From Solimonas flava DSM 18980 (lineage in GTDB: Bacteria > Pseudomonadota > Gammaproteobacteria > Nevskiales > Nevskiaceae), in assembly GCF_000426685.1 (NCBI RefSeq), contig NZ_AUFV01000002.1, positions 434,001 through 498,000 of the forward strand: DNA of 64,000 bases. The letters run 5' to 3'. Below are positions 8,919 through 16,292 of the stretch, piece after piece; position 1 is the first letter of the stretch; each line of letters starts with the position of its first letter. The notes beneath the pieces were generated by a model that worked only from the letters and a program-made list of their open reading frames with translations, searched no databases and was not told the origin of the DNA. The position numbers and the translations under genes were made by a program.

Positions 8919-8993
8919 GGGCTGTTAGCTCAATGGTAGAGCAGCTGACTCTTAATCAGTAGGTTCGGGGTTCGAGTCCCTGACAGCCCACCA
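8919..8993 (+). tRNA. tRNA-Lys (CTT)
   Basis: The acceptor stem GGGCTGT pairs with ACAGCCC, followed by A73 and an encoded CCA (8991-8993). The anticodon loop CTCTTAA gives CTT at 8951-8953, reading AAG, in keeping with a GC-rich genome. It lies 10 bp after tRNA-His and shares its transcript. Confidence 0.96.
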
Positions 8994-9001
8994 AAACAAT
9001 A

Positions 9002-9026
9002 AAGCCCGGCACCGCCGGGCTTTTTG
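9002..9026 (+). terminator. rho-independent terminator after tRNA-Lys
   Basis: The inverted repeat AGCCCGGC / GCCGGGCT with a short ACC loop is followed by TTTTT. It sits between tRNA-Lys and ppiD, only about 35 bp before the ppiD start. Confidence 0.85.
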
Positions 9027-9060
9027 CTAACAGGCGCCGTTAGCTAAAGAGAGACCAGGC

Positions 9061-10980
9061 ATGCTGCAAAGTATCCGTGATCGCACTTCCGGCCTCGTCG
9101 CCGGTTTCATCGTTGCCATCATCGTCGTGCCGTTCGCGTTCTGGGGCGTTGAGTCCTTCATGACCGGCGGCGGCGATCCGGTGGTCGCCAAGGTCGGCAG
9201 CGAGAAGATCAAGGAATCGCAGTTCCGCCGCGCCTACGAGCAGCGCTACCAGCAGTATCTGCAGCTGATGGGCGACAATTTCCGCGCCGATCAGTTCGAC
9301 CAGAACCGCTTTCGCCAGAGCGTGCTCGACGACATGACGCAGGAAGCGATGCTGCGCCAGTACACCCGCGAGGCCGGCTACCACGCCAACGACGCGCTGC
9401 TGTTCAATGCGATCTCGTCGATTCCGGCCTTCCAGAGCGACGGCAAGTTCAATACCGAGACCTACAAGGCGATGCTGGCGCGCCAGAACCTGACGCCGCA
9501 GCGCTTCGAAGCGCAGCTGCGCGAGTCGCTGGAGATCGACCAGATGCGTGAGGCCGTGGTCGACACGGCGTTCATGCCGGACGTCGAGCGCAAGCAGCTG
9601 CTGCAGCTCGCCGGCCAGCAGCGCCAGCTCAGCTACGCGCTGTTCGACCTCGCCAAGTACGAGGCGCAGATCGTGGTTGCCGACGCCGACGTCCAGAAGC
9701 GTTACGAGGACACCAAGAGCCAGTACACGGCGCCGGAGCGCATCAAGCTGGCGTATGTCGAGCTGTCACCGGAGTCGGTGGCGGCTGCCGCGGCGCCGGG
9801 CGAGGATGTGCTCAAGGTGCTCTACGACGCCGAGAAGGACAGCCGCTTCACGACGCCGGAAGAGCGCAAGGTCCGCCATATCCTGATCAACTTCGGCGCC
9901 GACAAGTCGGCGTCCGAGAAGAAAGCCGAGGATCTCGAAGCGCAGCTCAAGGGCGGCGCCGACTTCACGACGCTGGCCAAGGCGAACTCCGATGACGCCG
10001 GCTCCAAGACCAGCGGCGGCGATCTGGGCTGGCTCAAGCGCGGCCAGATGCCGGAGAGCTTCGAGAAGGCGCTGTGGTCGCTGCAGGCCGGCGAGACGAG
10101 CGCGCCGGTCGAGACCGAGTTCGGCTGGCACCTGATCCACGTCGACGAGATCAAGCCGGCGGCCGTCAAGCCGTTCAATGATCCGACTGTGCAGGCCGAG
10201 CTGACCGAGCTGTATCGCAACCGCGAACAGCAGAAGCATTTCCAGGAGCTCAGCGACAAGCTCGAGCAGCTCGCGTTCGAGAATCCGTCGTCGCTGGATG
10301 CGGTCGCCAAGGAACTGAACCTGCAGGTGCAGACCACCGACTGGTTCACGCGCGCCGGCGGCAGCGGTCTGGCCGCCGAGGATGCGGTCAAGGAAGCGGC
10401 GTTCTCGACCGAAGTGCTGAAGGACGGCGAGAACAGCAAGCCGCTGGCGATCGGCGACAGCAAGCTCGTCGTCGTGCGCAAGGCCGAGTACGAGGCGCCG
10501 CGCGAACGCAGCTTCGACGAGGTCGCCGACCAGGTCCGTACCGCGCTGCGTGCCGAACAGGCCAAGGCCAAGGCGCAGGCCGACGCCAAGGCGCTGCTCG
10601 AGGCGCTGAAGGGTGGGGCGACGCTGGCCGATGCGGTCAAGGCCACGCCGGCGGAGCTCAAGGATGCCGGCAGCCTGCGTCGCGACAACCGCGGCGAAGA
10701 TCCGGCGCTGGTCGAGGCCGCGTTCAAGCTGCCGCATCCGAAGGAAGGCGCGCTCAGCTACGGCGAAGCCGTGCTCGGCAACGGCAGCGTCGCCGTGCTG
10801 GCGCTGAACAAGGTCGAGACGCCGGCGCCGGAGGCGCTGCCGCCGGAAGCGGCGGCGCAGTTCAACCAGCTCGCCGCCGGCCAGGAGTTCAACGCCTATC
10901 GCCGCCGCATCGGCGACGAGATCAAGGTCAAGATCATCAACGCGCCGCAGGCGGAAGCGCCGGTGTCGCCGGAGTCGTAA
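9061..10980 (+). CDS. ppiD: PpiD/SurA-type peptidyl-prolyl isomerase, membrane-anchored periplasmic chaperone
   Basis: A 639-residue inner-membrane-anchored periplasmic folding factor. A single N-terminal membrane segment (about residues 12-32, SGLVAGFIVAIIVVPFAFWG) is followed by a SurA_N-like chaperone region, and a parvulin rotamase domain lies around residues 265-365 (RKVRHILINF ... GGDLGWLKRGQMPESFEKAL ... TEFGWHLIHV). A C-terminal helical domain completes the PpiD layout, and the length agrees with PpiD (about 620-640). In relatives it lies near hupB; here it follows tRNA genes, and hupB is 11 kb away. No promoter is obvious in the 34 bp after the tRNA terminator. Confidence 0.93.
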   Translation: MLQSIRDRTSGLVAGFIVAIIVVPFAFWGVESFMTGGGDPVVAKVGSEKIKESQFRRAYEQRYQQYLQLMGDNFRADQFDQNRFRQSVLDDMTQEAMLRQYTREAGYHANDALLFNAISSIPAFQSDGKFNTETYKAMLARQNLTPQRFEAQLRESLEIDQMREAVVDTAFMPDVERKQLLQLAGQQRQLSYALFDLAKYEAQIVVADADVQKRYEDTKSQYTAPERIKLAYVELSPESVAAAAAPGEDVLKVLYDAEKDSRFTTPEERKVRHILINFGADKSASEKKAEDLEAQLKGGADFTTLAKANSDDAGSKTSGGDLGWLKRGQMPESFEKALWSLQAGETSAPVETEFGWHLIHVDEIKPAAVKPFNDPTVQAELTELYRNREQQKHFQELSDKLEQLAFENPSSLDAVAKELNLQVQTTDWFTRAGGSGLAAEDAVKEAAFSTEVLKDGENSKPLAIGDSKLVVVRKAEYEAPRERSFDEVADQVRTALRAEQAKAKAQADAKALLEALKGGATLADAVKATPAELKDAGSLRRDNRGEDPALVEAAFKLPHPKEGALSYGEAVLGNGSVAVLALNKVETPAPEALPPEAAAQFNQLAAGQEFNAYRRRIGDEIKVKIINAPQAEAPVSPES

Positions 10981-11014
10981 GCGCTATTGCGGGCGGACGC
11001 GTTCCGCGCTGCCC

Positions 11015-11054
11015 GGCCGCCCATGTCGCAGGACATGGGCGGCCTTTTCTTTTT
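11015..11054 (+). terminator. strong rho-independent terminator of ppiD
   Basis: A perfect 13-bp stem (11015-11027 with 11032-11044) closes a GCAG loop and is followed by TTTTCTTTTT. It lies 35 bp after the ppiD stop, between convergent genes. Confidence 0.93.
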
Positions 11055-11114
11055 CGGCGGCGGACTTTTGAAGGGGCGCGAGCCGCGTGGCCGGCGGCCC
11101 GCGCCAGCAGGGGC

Positions 11115-12329
11115 TCAGGCGGGGCTCAGCTCGATGCAGTCGAAGCGCACGTCCGGGTCGACCTCGGCGTCGTAATCGACGTCGCCGCGCGTGAAGCCGA
11201 ACAGCTTGAGGAATTCCTGCTTGTAGCCGGCGTAGTCGGTGAGCTGGAACAGGTTCTCGGTCGTGACCTGCGGCCACAGCGCCTTGCAGGCGCCCTGCAC
11301 GTCCTCGCGCAGTTCCCAGTCGTCGAGGCGGAAGCGCTGTTCGTCGTCGGCCTGCGGGCTGGCGCCGTCGGCGCGATAGAGGAAGTCGCGGAACAGGCGG
11401 TTGAGCTGATCGATCGTGCCTTCGTGCAGGCCTTTCTCTTTCATGATCTTGTAGACCATGGAGATGTAGAGCGGCATCACCGGGATCGCGGCGCTGGCCT
11501 GGGTGACGACCGACTTCAGCACGGCGACGTTGGCGTGGCCGCCGAGGCTCTGCAGCTTCGCGTCGAGGCGGCGCGCGGTGGCGTCGAGGTCGGCCTTGGC
11601 GCGGCCGAGCGCGCCGTGCCAGTAGATCGGCCAGGTGATCTCGGTGCCGATGTAGCTGAAGGCGACGGTCCGCGCGCCCGGCGCGAGCGCGCCGGCGGCG
11701 GCGAGCGCGTCGATCCACAGCGCCCAGTCCTGGCCGCCCATGACGGTGACGGTGTCCTCGATTTCCTGTTCGCTGGCCGGCTCGACCGAGGCCTGGATGA
11801 TGCTGTCCTTGTTGGTGTCGATCGCGGTGGCCGTGTAGGTCTGGCCGATCGGCTTGAGCGCCGAGCGCTTCACTTCGCCGGTCGACGGCAGCTTGCGCAC
11901 CGGCGAGGCGAGCGAATAGACGACGAGGTCGACCGCACCGCCCATCTCGGTCCTGATCAGCTCGATGACCTTGGCGCGCGCCGCGTCCGAGAACGCATCG
12001 CCGTTGATCGAGCGGCTGTACAGGCCCTGCGCCTTGGCGAACTTGTCGAAGGCCGCCGAGTTGTACCAGCCGGCGGTGCCGGCCTTCTTGTCGGTGCCCG
12101 GCTTTTCGAAGAACACGCCGAGCGTGTCGGCGCCGAAACCGAACGCTGCGGTGATGCGCGCGGCCAGGCCATAGCCACTCGAAGCGCCGATGACGAGCAC
12201 CTTCTTCGGTCCGTCGCGGCGCATGCCGCGCGCGCGGGTCGCCTCGATCTGTTCGAGCACGTTGCGCTCGCAGCCGAGCGGATGCGTGGTGGTGCAGATG
12301 AAGCCGCGGACCTTCGGATGGATGATCAA
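11115..12329 (-). CDS. fabV: enoyl-[acyl-carrier-protein] reductase FabV
   Basis: A 404-residue NADH-dependent enoyl-ACP/enoyl-CoA reductase, the last step of fatty acid elongation; FabV enzymes are intrinsically tolerant of triclosan. The dinucleotide loop GASSGYG is at residues 48-54, and the diagnostic catalytic Y-X8-K is Tyr236/Lys245 ([10 protein letters not shown]). The family normally starts MII(K/H)P. Here that position is a TTG codon at 12329 with a GAGG motif eight bases upstream, so TTG is preferred over the ATG 12 codons earlier. No fabI is visible in the window. Confidence 0.95.
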   Translation of the reverse strand: MIIHPKVRGFICTTTHPLGCERNVLEQIEATRARGMRRDGPKKVLVIGASSGYGLAARITAAFGFGADTLGVFFEKPGTDKKAGTAGWYNSAAFDKFAKAQGLYSRSINGDAFSDAARAKVIELIRTEMGGAVDLVVYSLASPVRKLPSTGEVKRSALKPIGQTYTATAIDTNKDSIIQASVEPASEQEIEDTVTVMGGQDWALWIDALAAAGALAPGARTVAFSYIGTEITWPIYWHGALGRAKADLDATARRLDAKLQSLGGHANVAVLKSVVTQASAAIPVMPLYISMVYKIMKEKGLHEGTIDQLNRLFRDFLYRADGASPQADDEQRFRLDDWELREDVQGACKALWPQVTTENLFQLTDYAGYKQEFLKLFGFTRGDVDYDAEVDPDVRFDCIELSPA

Positions 12330-12441
12330 CTTGCGTACCTCGTCGCTGGTTGGGGGCAGCGGCATTCTACTGGCTGCAGCGCCGTGTGCGGGTGGTCCTT
12401 GGGGCGAATCCGGCGTCCGCAGCGACCGGCGGCCAGCCAAG

Positions 12442-12465
12442 AAAAAAGGCGCCGTCGCCGGCGCC
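12442..12465 (-). terminator. rho-independent terminator of the TolQR/AgmX operon
   Basis: On the minus strand, GGCGCCG-GCGA-CGGCGCC is followed by TTTTTT. It sits 24 bp beyond the stop of the last operon gene (12489). Confidence 0.88.
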
Positions 12466-12488
12466 TCGATCCCACGGCTTCTGCCGAC

Positions 12489-13466
12489 TCAGGACGGCAG
12501 GAAGTTGATGGGATAGTTGGGGTAGGTGAACGGCGGCACGTTCTTCGGGCCGAAGTTCAGCAGCATCACGCGCTGGATCACCTTGCGCTCGAGGTCGGCG
12601 TCGCCGAAGGTGCTCGACACCAGCTTGCAGTCGGTGACGCTGCCGTCCGGCGCGATCGTCAGGCTGACGACGATCTTGCCGGGGCCGATGCCCGGATTCT
12701 CGCGCATCGCCCGGTTGAAGATCGCGTAGAACGCGCCCTTGTTGCGGTCGAACGTCAGCTGGATCTCTTCGAGCGTGCGACCGGCGAGCAGCTTGTCGCC
12801 GCCCTGGCCGGGTTTGCTGCGGTCGGGGCCGGTGCCGCGCGGGGCTTCGACCGTCGTCGTGCGACGCTGGCCGAGGCCGGCGCCGGACTGCGTGCGGCGC
12901 TCCTCGCCGGTGCCGGTCGCGCCGATGCCGCCGCTGCCGCTGGCCGCGGCCGAGGCGAACGCCGCGCTCGAACCGCCGCTGGCGCCGGTGCCGGCCTGGG
13001 CCGTCACGCGTTCGCTCGACAGCGCGCGCGTCGTGTCGAGGCCGCGCAGCGACTGGTCGCGCAGCTCGGCGAGCTGATCGGCCATCGCCAGCACGCCGGA
13101 CTTCTGCGCGACGGCGCGAGCCTGCGCCTGGCGCTCGGCCTGGGTCGGCTGCGGCGGCGCTTCCGGCTTGTCCTGCTGCGGCTTCTCCGACTTGGCCTGT
13201 TCCTGCGGCGGCTTCTTGCTGTCCTCGGGCGAGGGCTTGGGCTCCTCGACCTGCTCGGCGATCGGCGCGTCCGGCAGGATGCTGACGTAGCGTTGCTCGA
13301 TCGTTTCGCCGCCGCCGCGCTGCAGGCCGGTGAGATGGATCAGCGGGATCAGGATGCCGAGCACGACGAAGATCGCCAGCAGCACGCCGGCGATGCGGCG
13401 GAAGCGGCGGTCGGCTTCGGCGTTGAGATCCCAGCCGTCGAAAGCGGTCACGAAGCTCGCGTTCAC
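12489..13466 (-). CDS. TonB-like protein with AgmX/PglI-type C-terminal domain
   Basis: A 325-residue transducer-like protein, last gene of the nine-gene operon. One membrane segment (about residues 27-46, IAGVLLAIFVVLGILIPLIHL) is followed by a Pro/Lys/Glu-rich periplasm-spanning stretch (70-110), a Ser/Gly-rich linker, and a C-terminal domain (225-325) with the pattern FNRAMRENPGIGPGKIVVSLTIAPDGSV seen in AgmX/PglI domains. It starts at GTG 13466, preceded by GGAGG and overlapping the stop of the upstream exbD (GTGA). In Myxococcus, proteins with this domain link TolQR-type motors to envelope TPR proteins. A role as the periplasmic arm of such a motor is inferred. Confidence 0.85.
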   Translation of the reverse strand: MNASFVTAFDGWDLNAEADRRFRRIAGVLLAIFVVLGILIPLIHLTGLQRGGGETIEQRYVSILPDAPIAEQVEEPKPSPEDSKKPPQEQAKSEKPQQDKPEAPPQPTQAERQAQARAVAQKSGVLAMADQLAELRDQSLRGLDTTRALSSERVTAQAGTGASGGSSAAFASAAASGSGGIGATGTGEERRTQSGAGLGQRRTTTVEAPRGTGPDRSKPGQGGDKLLAGRTLEEIQLTFDRNKGAFYAIFNRAMRENPGIGPGKIVVSLTIAPDGSVTDCKLVSSTFGDADLERKVIQRVMLLNFGPKNVPPFTYPNYPINFLPS

Positions 13467-13969
13467 GGCGCGCCTCCGTTCTTCTTCTCGATCACTGCCA
13501 GCGAGATCTTGGCGAAGCGGGCCTCGGTGCAGGTCGCCATGACCTTCTTGAGAACCTGATACGGAATCGCCTTGTCGGCCATGATGTTGACGTCGCCGCG
13601 CGTCACCGACGCCGCGTCGGCGCCTTCGACGCGCATCAGCGGCGCGCGCAGCAGCTCGGCCTTCAGCGCCGGCAGGAAAGCGGTCGCCGTACCCATGGCC
13701 TCGTCGGTGCCCATCACGCGCACGTTGTCGACGAGGATGTCGTTCTTGCTGACGACGATCACGGGAATCTGCTTCGGCTCTTCCTTGACGACCGACTTCG
13801 GCAGCTGCAGCGACTGCGGGCTCGGCAGCACTTCGACGGCGAGCGCGTTGACCAGCAGGTAGAAGACCAGGATCGCGAAGATGTCGATCAGCGAGACGAC
13901 GTTCATCTCCACTTCGTGGCCGGCGATGCGGAACTTGCGCTGGGCGCGCTTGGCCATGCGCGTTCTCAT
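13463..13969 (-). CDS. ExbD/TolR family protein (second of two)
   Basis: A 168-residue motor protein with a short cytoplasmic N-terminus, one membrane helix (NVVSLIDIFAILVFYLLVNAL, about residues 23-43) and a periplasmic domain. The conserved membrane aspartate that carries protons in ExbD/TolR is present (LIDIFAIL). Start and stop overlap those of its neighbours (ATGA with the upstream exbD, GTGA with the AgmX-like gene), so it is translated in a coupled series. A pair of unlike TolR proteins with one TolQ is the arrangement of the myxobacterial AglRQS motor. Confidence 0.92.
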   Translation of the reverse strand: MRTRMAKRAQRKFRIAGHEVEMNVVSLIDIFAILVFYLLVNALAVEVLPSPQSLQLPKSVVKEEPKQIPVIVVSKNDILVDNVRVMGTDEAMGTATAFLPALKAELLRAPLMRVEGADAASVTRGDVNIMADKAIPYQVLKKVMATCTEARFAKISLAVIEKKNGGAP

Positions 13970-14487
13970 GGCGCACCTCCCGGAGCGTCGCCGAGCGAGA
14001 CGTTCGGGAACATCTCCAGCGGCAGGCCGGCAGCGCGAGCCTCGGCCGGCGCGAAGCGTGCGGCATCCATGATCCGGATCAGATCGTCGTACGGGATGTC
14101 GGCTTCGAGCAGCAGCGTCACGTTCGTTTCGCTGGGCGCGGTCTTCTTGACCTCGACGAGCAGATCGCCGAGCGCCTGCACGTTGTAGCCTTCCGGCGTG
14201 TTGTCGAGATGACGCAGCGCGCCGTTGCGGTCGGAGACGTCGAGGCCGTTCTTGCGCAGCGTGATCGTCAGCTGCAGCGGCAGCTTGTCGGACACGGCCT
14301 GCTGGTCCGGCGACGGCAGATTGAGGTTGATGACGTTGAGCTTGGCGGCGGTGATCGACGAGCTGACGAGCAGGAAGAACACCAGCACCGCGAACACGTC
14401 GATCATCGAGACGATGTTCAGCGACACCGCGCGCGCCCTCATCCTCTGATGGCGTTCGAGGCGCCGCGTTCGGCGGGACATTTTCAT
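13966..14487 (-). CDS. ExbD/TolR family protein (first of two)
   Basis: A 173-residue TolR/ExbD protein with a basic N-terminus (MKMSRRTRRLERHQRMRAR), a single membrane helix with the key aspartate (IVSMIDVFAVLVFFLLVSSS) and a periplasmic domain ending PAEARAAGLPLEMFPN. It differs clearly from the next ExbD, so the pair is not a recent duplication. It lies 46 bp downstream of the TolQ-type channel gene, with an ATGA overlap to the following exbD. It probably combines with the channel and the second ExbD to form one stator (inference). Confidence 0.92.
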   Translation of the reverse strand: MKMSRRTRRLERHQRMRARAVSLNIVSMIDVFAVLVFFLLVSSSITAAKLNVINLNLPSPDQQAVSDKLPLQLTITLRKNGLDVSDRNGALRHLDNTPEGYNVQALGDLLVEVKKTAPSETNVTLLLEADIPYDDLIRIMDAARFAPAEARAAGLPLEMFPNVSLGDAPGGAP

Positions 14488-14533
14488 CCGGAACCCCCGG
14501 TGAGACTGGGCCGTGACAACGGCAGGGGCGGGA

Positions 14534-15163
14534 TTACTTGCGCGCGGCGGCGCTGACGAACTTCGCGCAGGCGGCTTCCAGGCTGTCGACGAGTTCGGTC
14601 GTCTTGGCCTGCAGCCAGGCGTGGACGAGCAGCGTCGGGATCGCGACCAGCAGGCCGAAGGCCGTGCAGTTCATGGCCTCGGAGATGCCGCGCGACAGCA
14701 GGTCGGCCTTTTCCGTCGGGTCGGCGTTGCCGAGCGCCGCGAAGGCGCCGATCAGGCCGATGACGGTGCCGAGCAGGCCGAGCAGCGTCGACATGTTCGA
14801 GAACGTGGCGAGGTAGTGCGTGCGCTTTTCGACCGCCGGCAGCACTTCCATCAGCGCTTCCTCGGTGGCCGTCTCCACTTCGTTGCGGTGCGGATCGACC
14901 TTGGCCTGCGCGGCGCCGGCGGTGAAGATGCGGGCGACGGCCGCGTCGGAGCCCGAGGCGAGCTGTTCGACCGTGGCGAGATCGCCCTTGGCCAGCAGCG
15001 GCACCGCGTCCTGCCAGATCTTGCGGTTCTCGCGCTCGACGCGGCTCAGGAACAGCCAGCGTTCGATCGCGATGGCGACGCTCAGCGCCAGCACGATGGC
15101 GATCGGGTACATCATGAAGCCGCCCTTCTGGAAGAAGTGCAGGATGGTCACAAAGAAATCCAT
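14534..15163 (-). CDS. MotA/TolQ/ExbB proton channel family protein
   Basis: A 209-residue inner-membrane channel subunit. There are three hydrophobic segments: near residues 13-32 (GGFMMYPIAIVLALSVAIAI), around 120-145 (TFSNMSTLLGLLGTVIGLIGAF) and near 165-185 (ISEAMNCTAFGLLVAIPTLLV). The GLLGTVIGLI and AM..TAFGLLVAIP blocks are the family signatures. It couples proton flow to movement of the ExbD proteins. It starts the motor part of the operon, 74 bp after a small exported protein gene. Confidence 0.93.
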   Translation of the reverse strand: MDFFVTILHFFQKGGFMMYPIAIVLALSVAIAIERWLFLSRVERENRKIWQDAVPLLAKGDLATVEQLASGSDAAVARIFTAGAAQAKVDPHRNEVETATEEALMEVLPAVEKRTHYLATFSNMSTLLGLLGTVIGLIGAFAALGNADPTEKADLLSRGISEAMNCTAFGLLVAIPTLLVHAWLQAKTTELVDSLEAACAKFVSAAARK

Positions 15164-15237
15164 GTTGCGTTCCCTCGAATGGTCAGTCGTTACAAATGTC
15201 TCTTGTACAGCCAGTCTTCCCTGATCAGGCTGCGCCG

Positions 15238-15621
15238 CTAGCGTGCCACAGGCGTCACCACGCCCTTCTTCTTCAGTTCCGCCGCGAGCACCTCGTAGTA
15301 CTCGACCTGGCGGTTGAATACGACACGGTCGATCGGCACCGGTTTTTCTTGCAATAGCCGCGCCGGCCGGTCGATGTCCTTCTCGGCCCGCGCATCGCGC
15401 CAGGGCATGATGTAGAGGCCGATCGGCGACTCGCGTTCGCCGAAGATGGTCGTGCCGCCGCCCTCGGCGTGCGGCGTCAGCGTCTCCGGCTTGGCGACGA
15501 CCGGCTTGTCGCCGCCGCCGCCGATCGCCGGCATCTCATCCTGGGCCGATGCGCTTGCGGATGCGGCCAGCAGCGCGAGTCCCAGCAGTGCCGGACCCGG
15601 CCGTACGAACAGGGATTTCAT
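15238..15621 (-). CDS. small exported protein of unknown function
   Basis: A 127-residue protein with a clear signal peptide (hydrophobic core ALLGLALLAASASASA, cleavage likely after AQ near residue 27). The mature part is short and polar, with a Gly-rich patch (GGGGDK) and a C-terminal helix-like segment (VEYYEVLAAELKKKG). No family is recognised. Its ATG overlaps the stop of the TPR lipoprotein gene (ATGA), so it belongs to the motor operon and presumably works in the periplasm with the TPR proteins (inference). Confidence 0.72.
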   Translation of the reverse strand: MKSLFVRPGPALLGLALLAASASASAQDEMPAIGGGGDKPVVAKPETLTPHAEGGGTTIFGERESPIGLYIMPWRDARAEKDIDRPARLLQEKPVPIDRVVFNRQVEYYEVLAAELKKKGVVTPVAR

Positions 15622-16292
15622 GGCGTCTTCTCCACCGGCGCGACCGCGGCGGGAGCCGGGGCCGGGGTCGCGGCCTTGAGCCGGGACTCCAGCTCGGCGA
15701 CCCAGGCCATCACGCGCAGGTCTTCCTTGCCGGTCCGCGACTGGTATTCCTTGTACTGCGCCAGCGCCGCCTGCGGCTGCTTCAGGTACTGGTCGAGCAG
15801 GATCGCGTAGTTGAGGCGGGCGAGGGGATCGCCCGGATCGGCCTGCAGGGCCTTTTCGTAAGCGAGCCTGGCGCGGTCGTAGCTGCCGGCCTCACGGTTG
15901 AGGATGCCGAGCCAGTTGAAGGCGGCGGCATTGGCTGGGTTCAGCGTCGCGGCGCGCGTGAAGGCGTTGATCGCGGCGTCGCGGCGCTTGGACTTCGCGT
16001 AAAGGATGCCGAGGTTGGTCCACGGCCCGGAGAACTGCGGGAAGTCCTTGGTCAGCGCCGTGAGCTCGGTTTCGGCCTGCTGCGCGTCGTTGTTCTTCAT
16101 CAGCTCGAGCGCGGCGTCGAAGCGCTGCTGCGGGTCGCCCTTGTCGGCGACCGGCGCCGACGGCTTGGCGGCCGGTGCGGGCTTGGCGGCCGGACGTTCC
16201 GGCTGCGTCGGCGCGCTGCCGCAGGCGGCCAGCCCGAGCACGGGCACGGCCAGCAGCGCGGCGCGCAGGAGGCGCTTACTTGAGGCTTTCAT
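15618..16292 (-). CDS. TPR-repeat lipoprotein
   Basis: A 224-residue lipoprotein with lipobox LAAC (Cys24) and a Pro/Ala/Lys-rich linker, then tetratricopeptide repeats (about residues 55-190, for example PWTNLGILYAKSKRRDAAINAF and AAFNWLGILNREAGSYDRARLAY). It is a likely outer-membrane-attached partner of the TolQR-type motor. The layout recalls AglT/GltE, a TPR lipoprotein of myxobacterial gliding machines, but this is a resemblance in architecture only. The start overlaps the end of the large TPR gene by 17 bp. Confidence 0.82.
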   Translation of the reverse strand: MKASSKRLLRAALLAVPVLGLAACGSAPTQPERPAAKPAPAAKPSAPVADKGDPQQRFDAALELMKNNDAQQAETELTALTKDFPQFSGPWTNLGILYAKSKRRDAAINAFTRAATLNPANAAAFNWLGILNREAGSYDRARLAYEKALQADPGDPLARLNYAILLDQYLKQPQAALAQYKEYQSRTGKEDLRVMAWVAELESRLKAATPAPAPAAVAPVEKTP

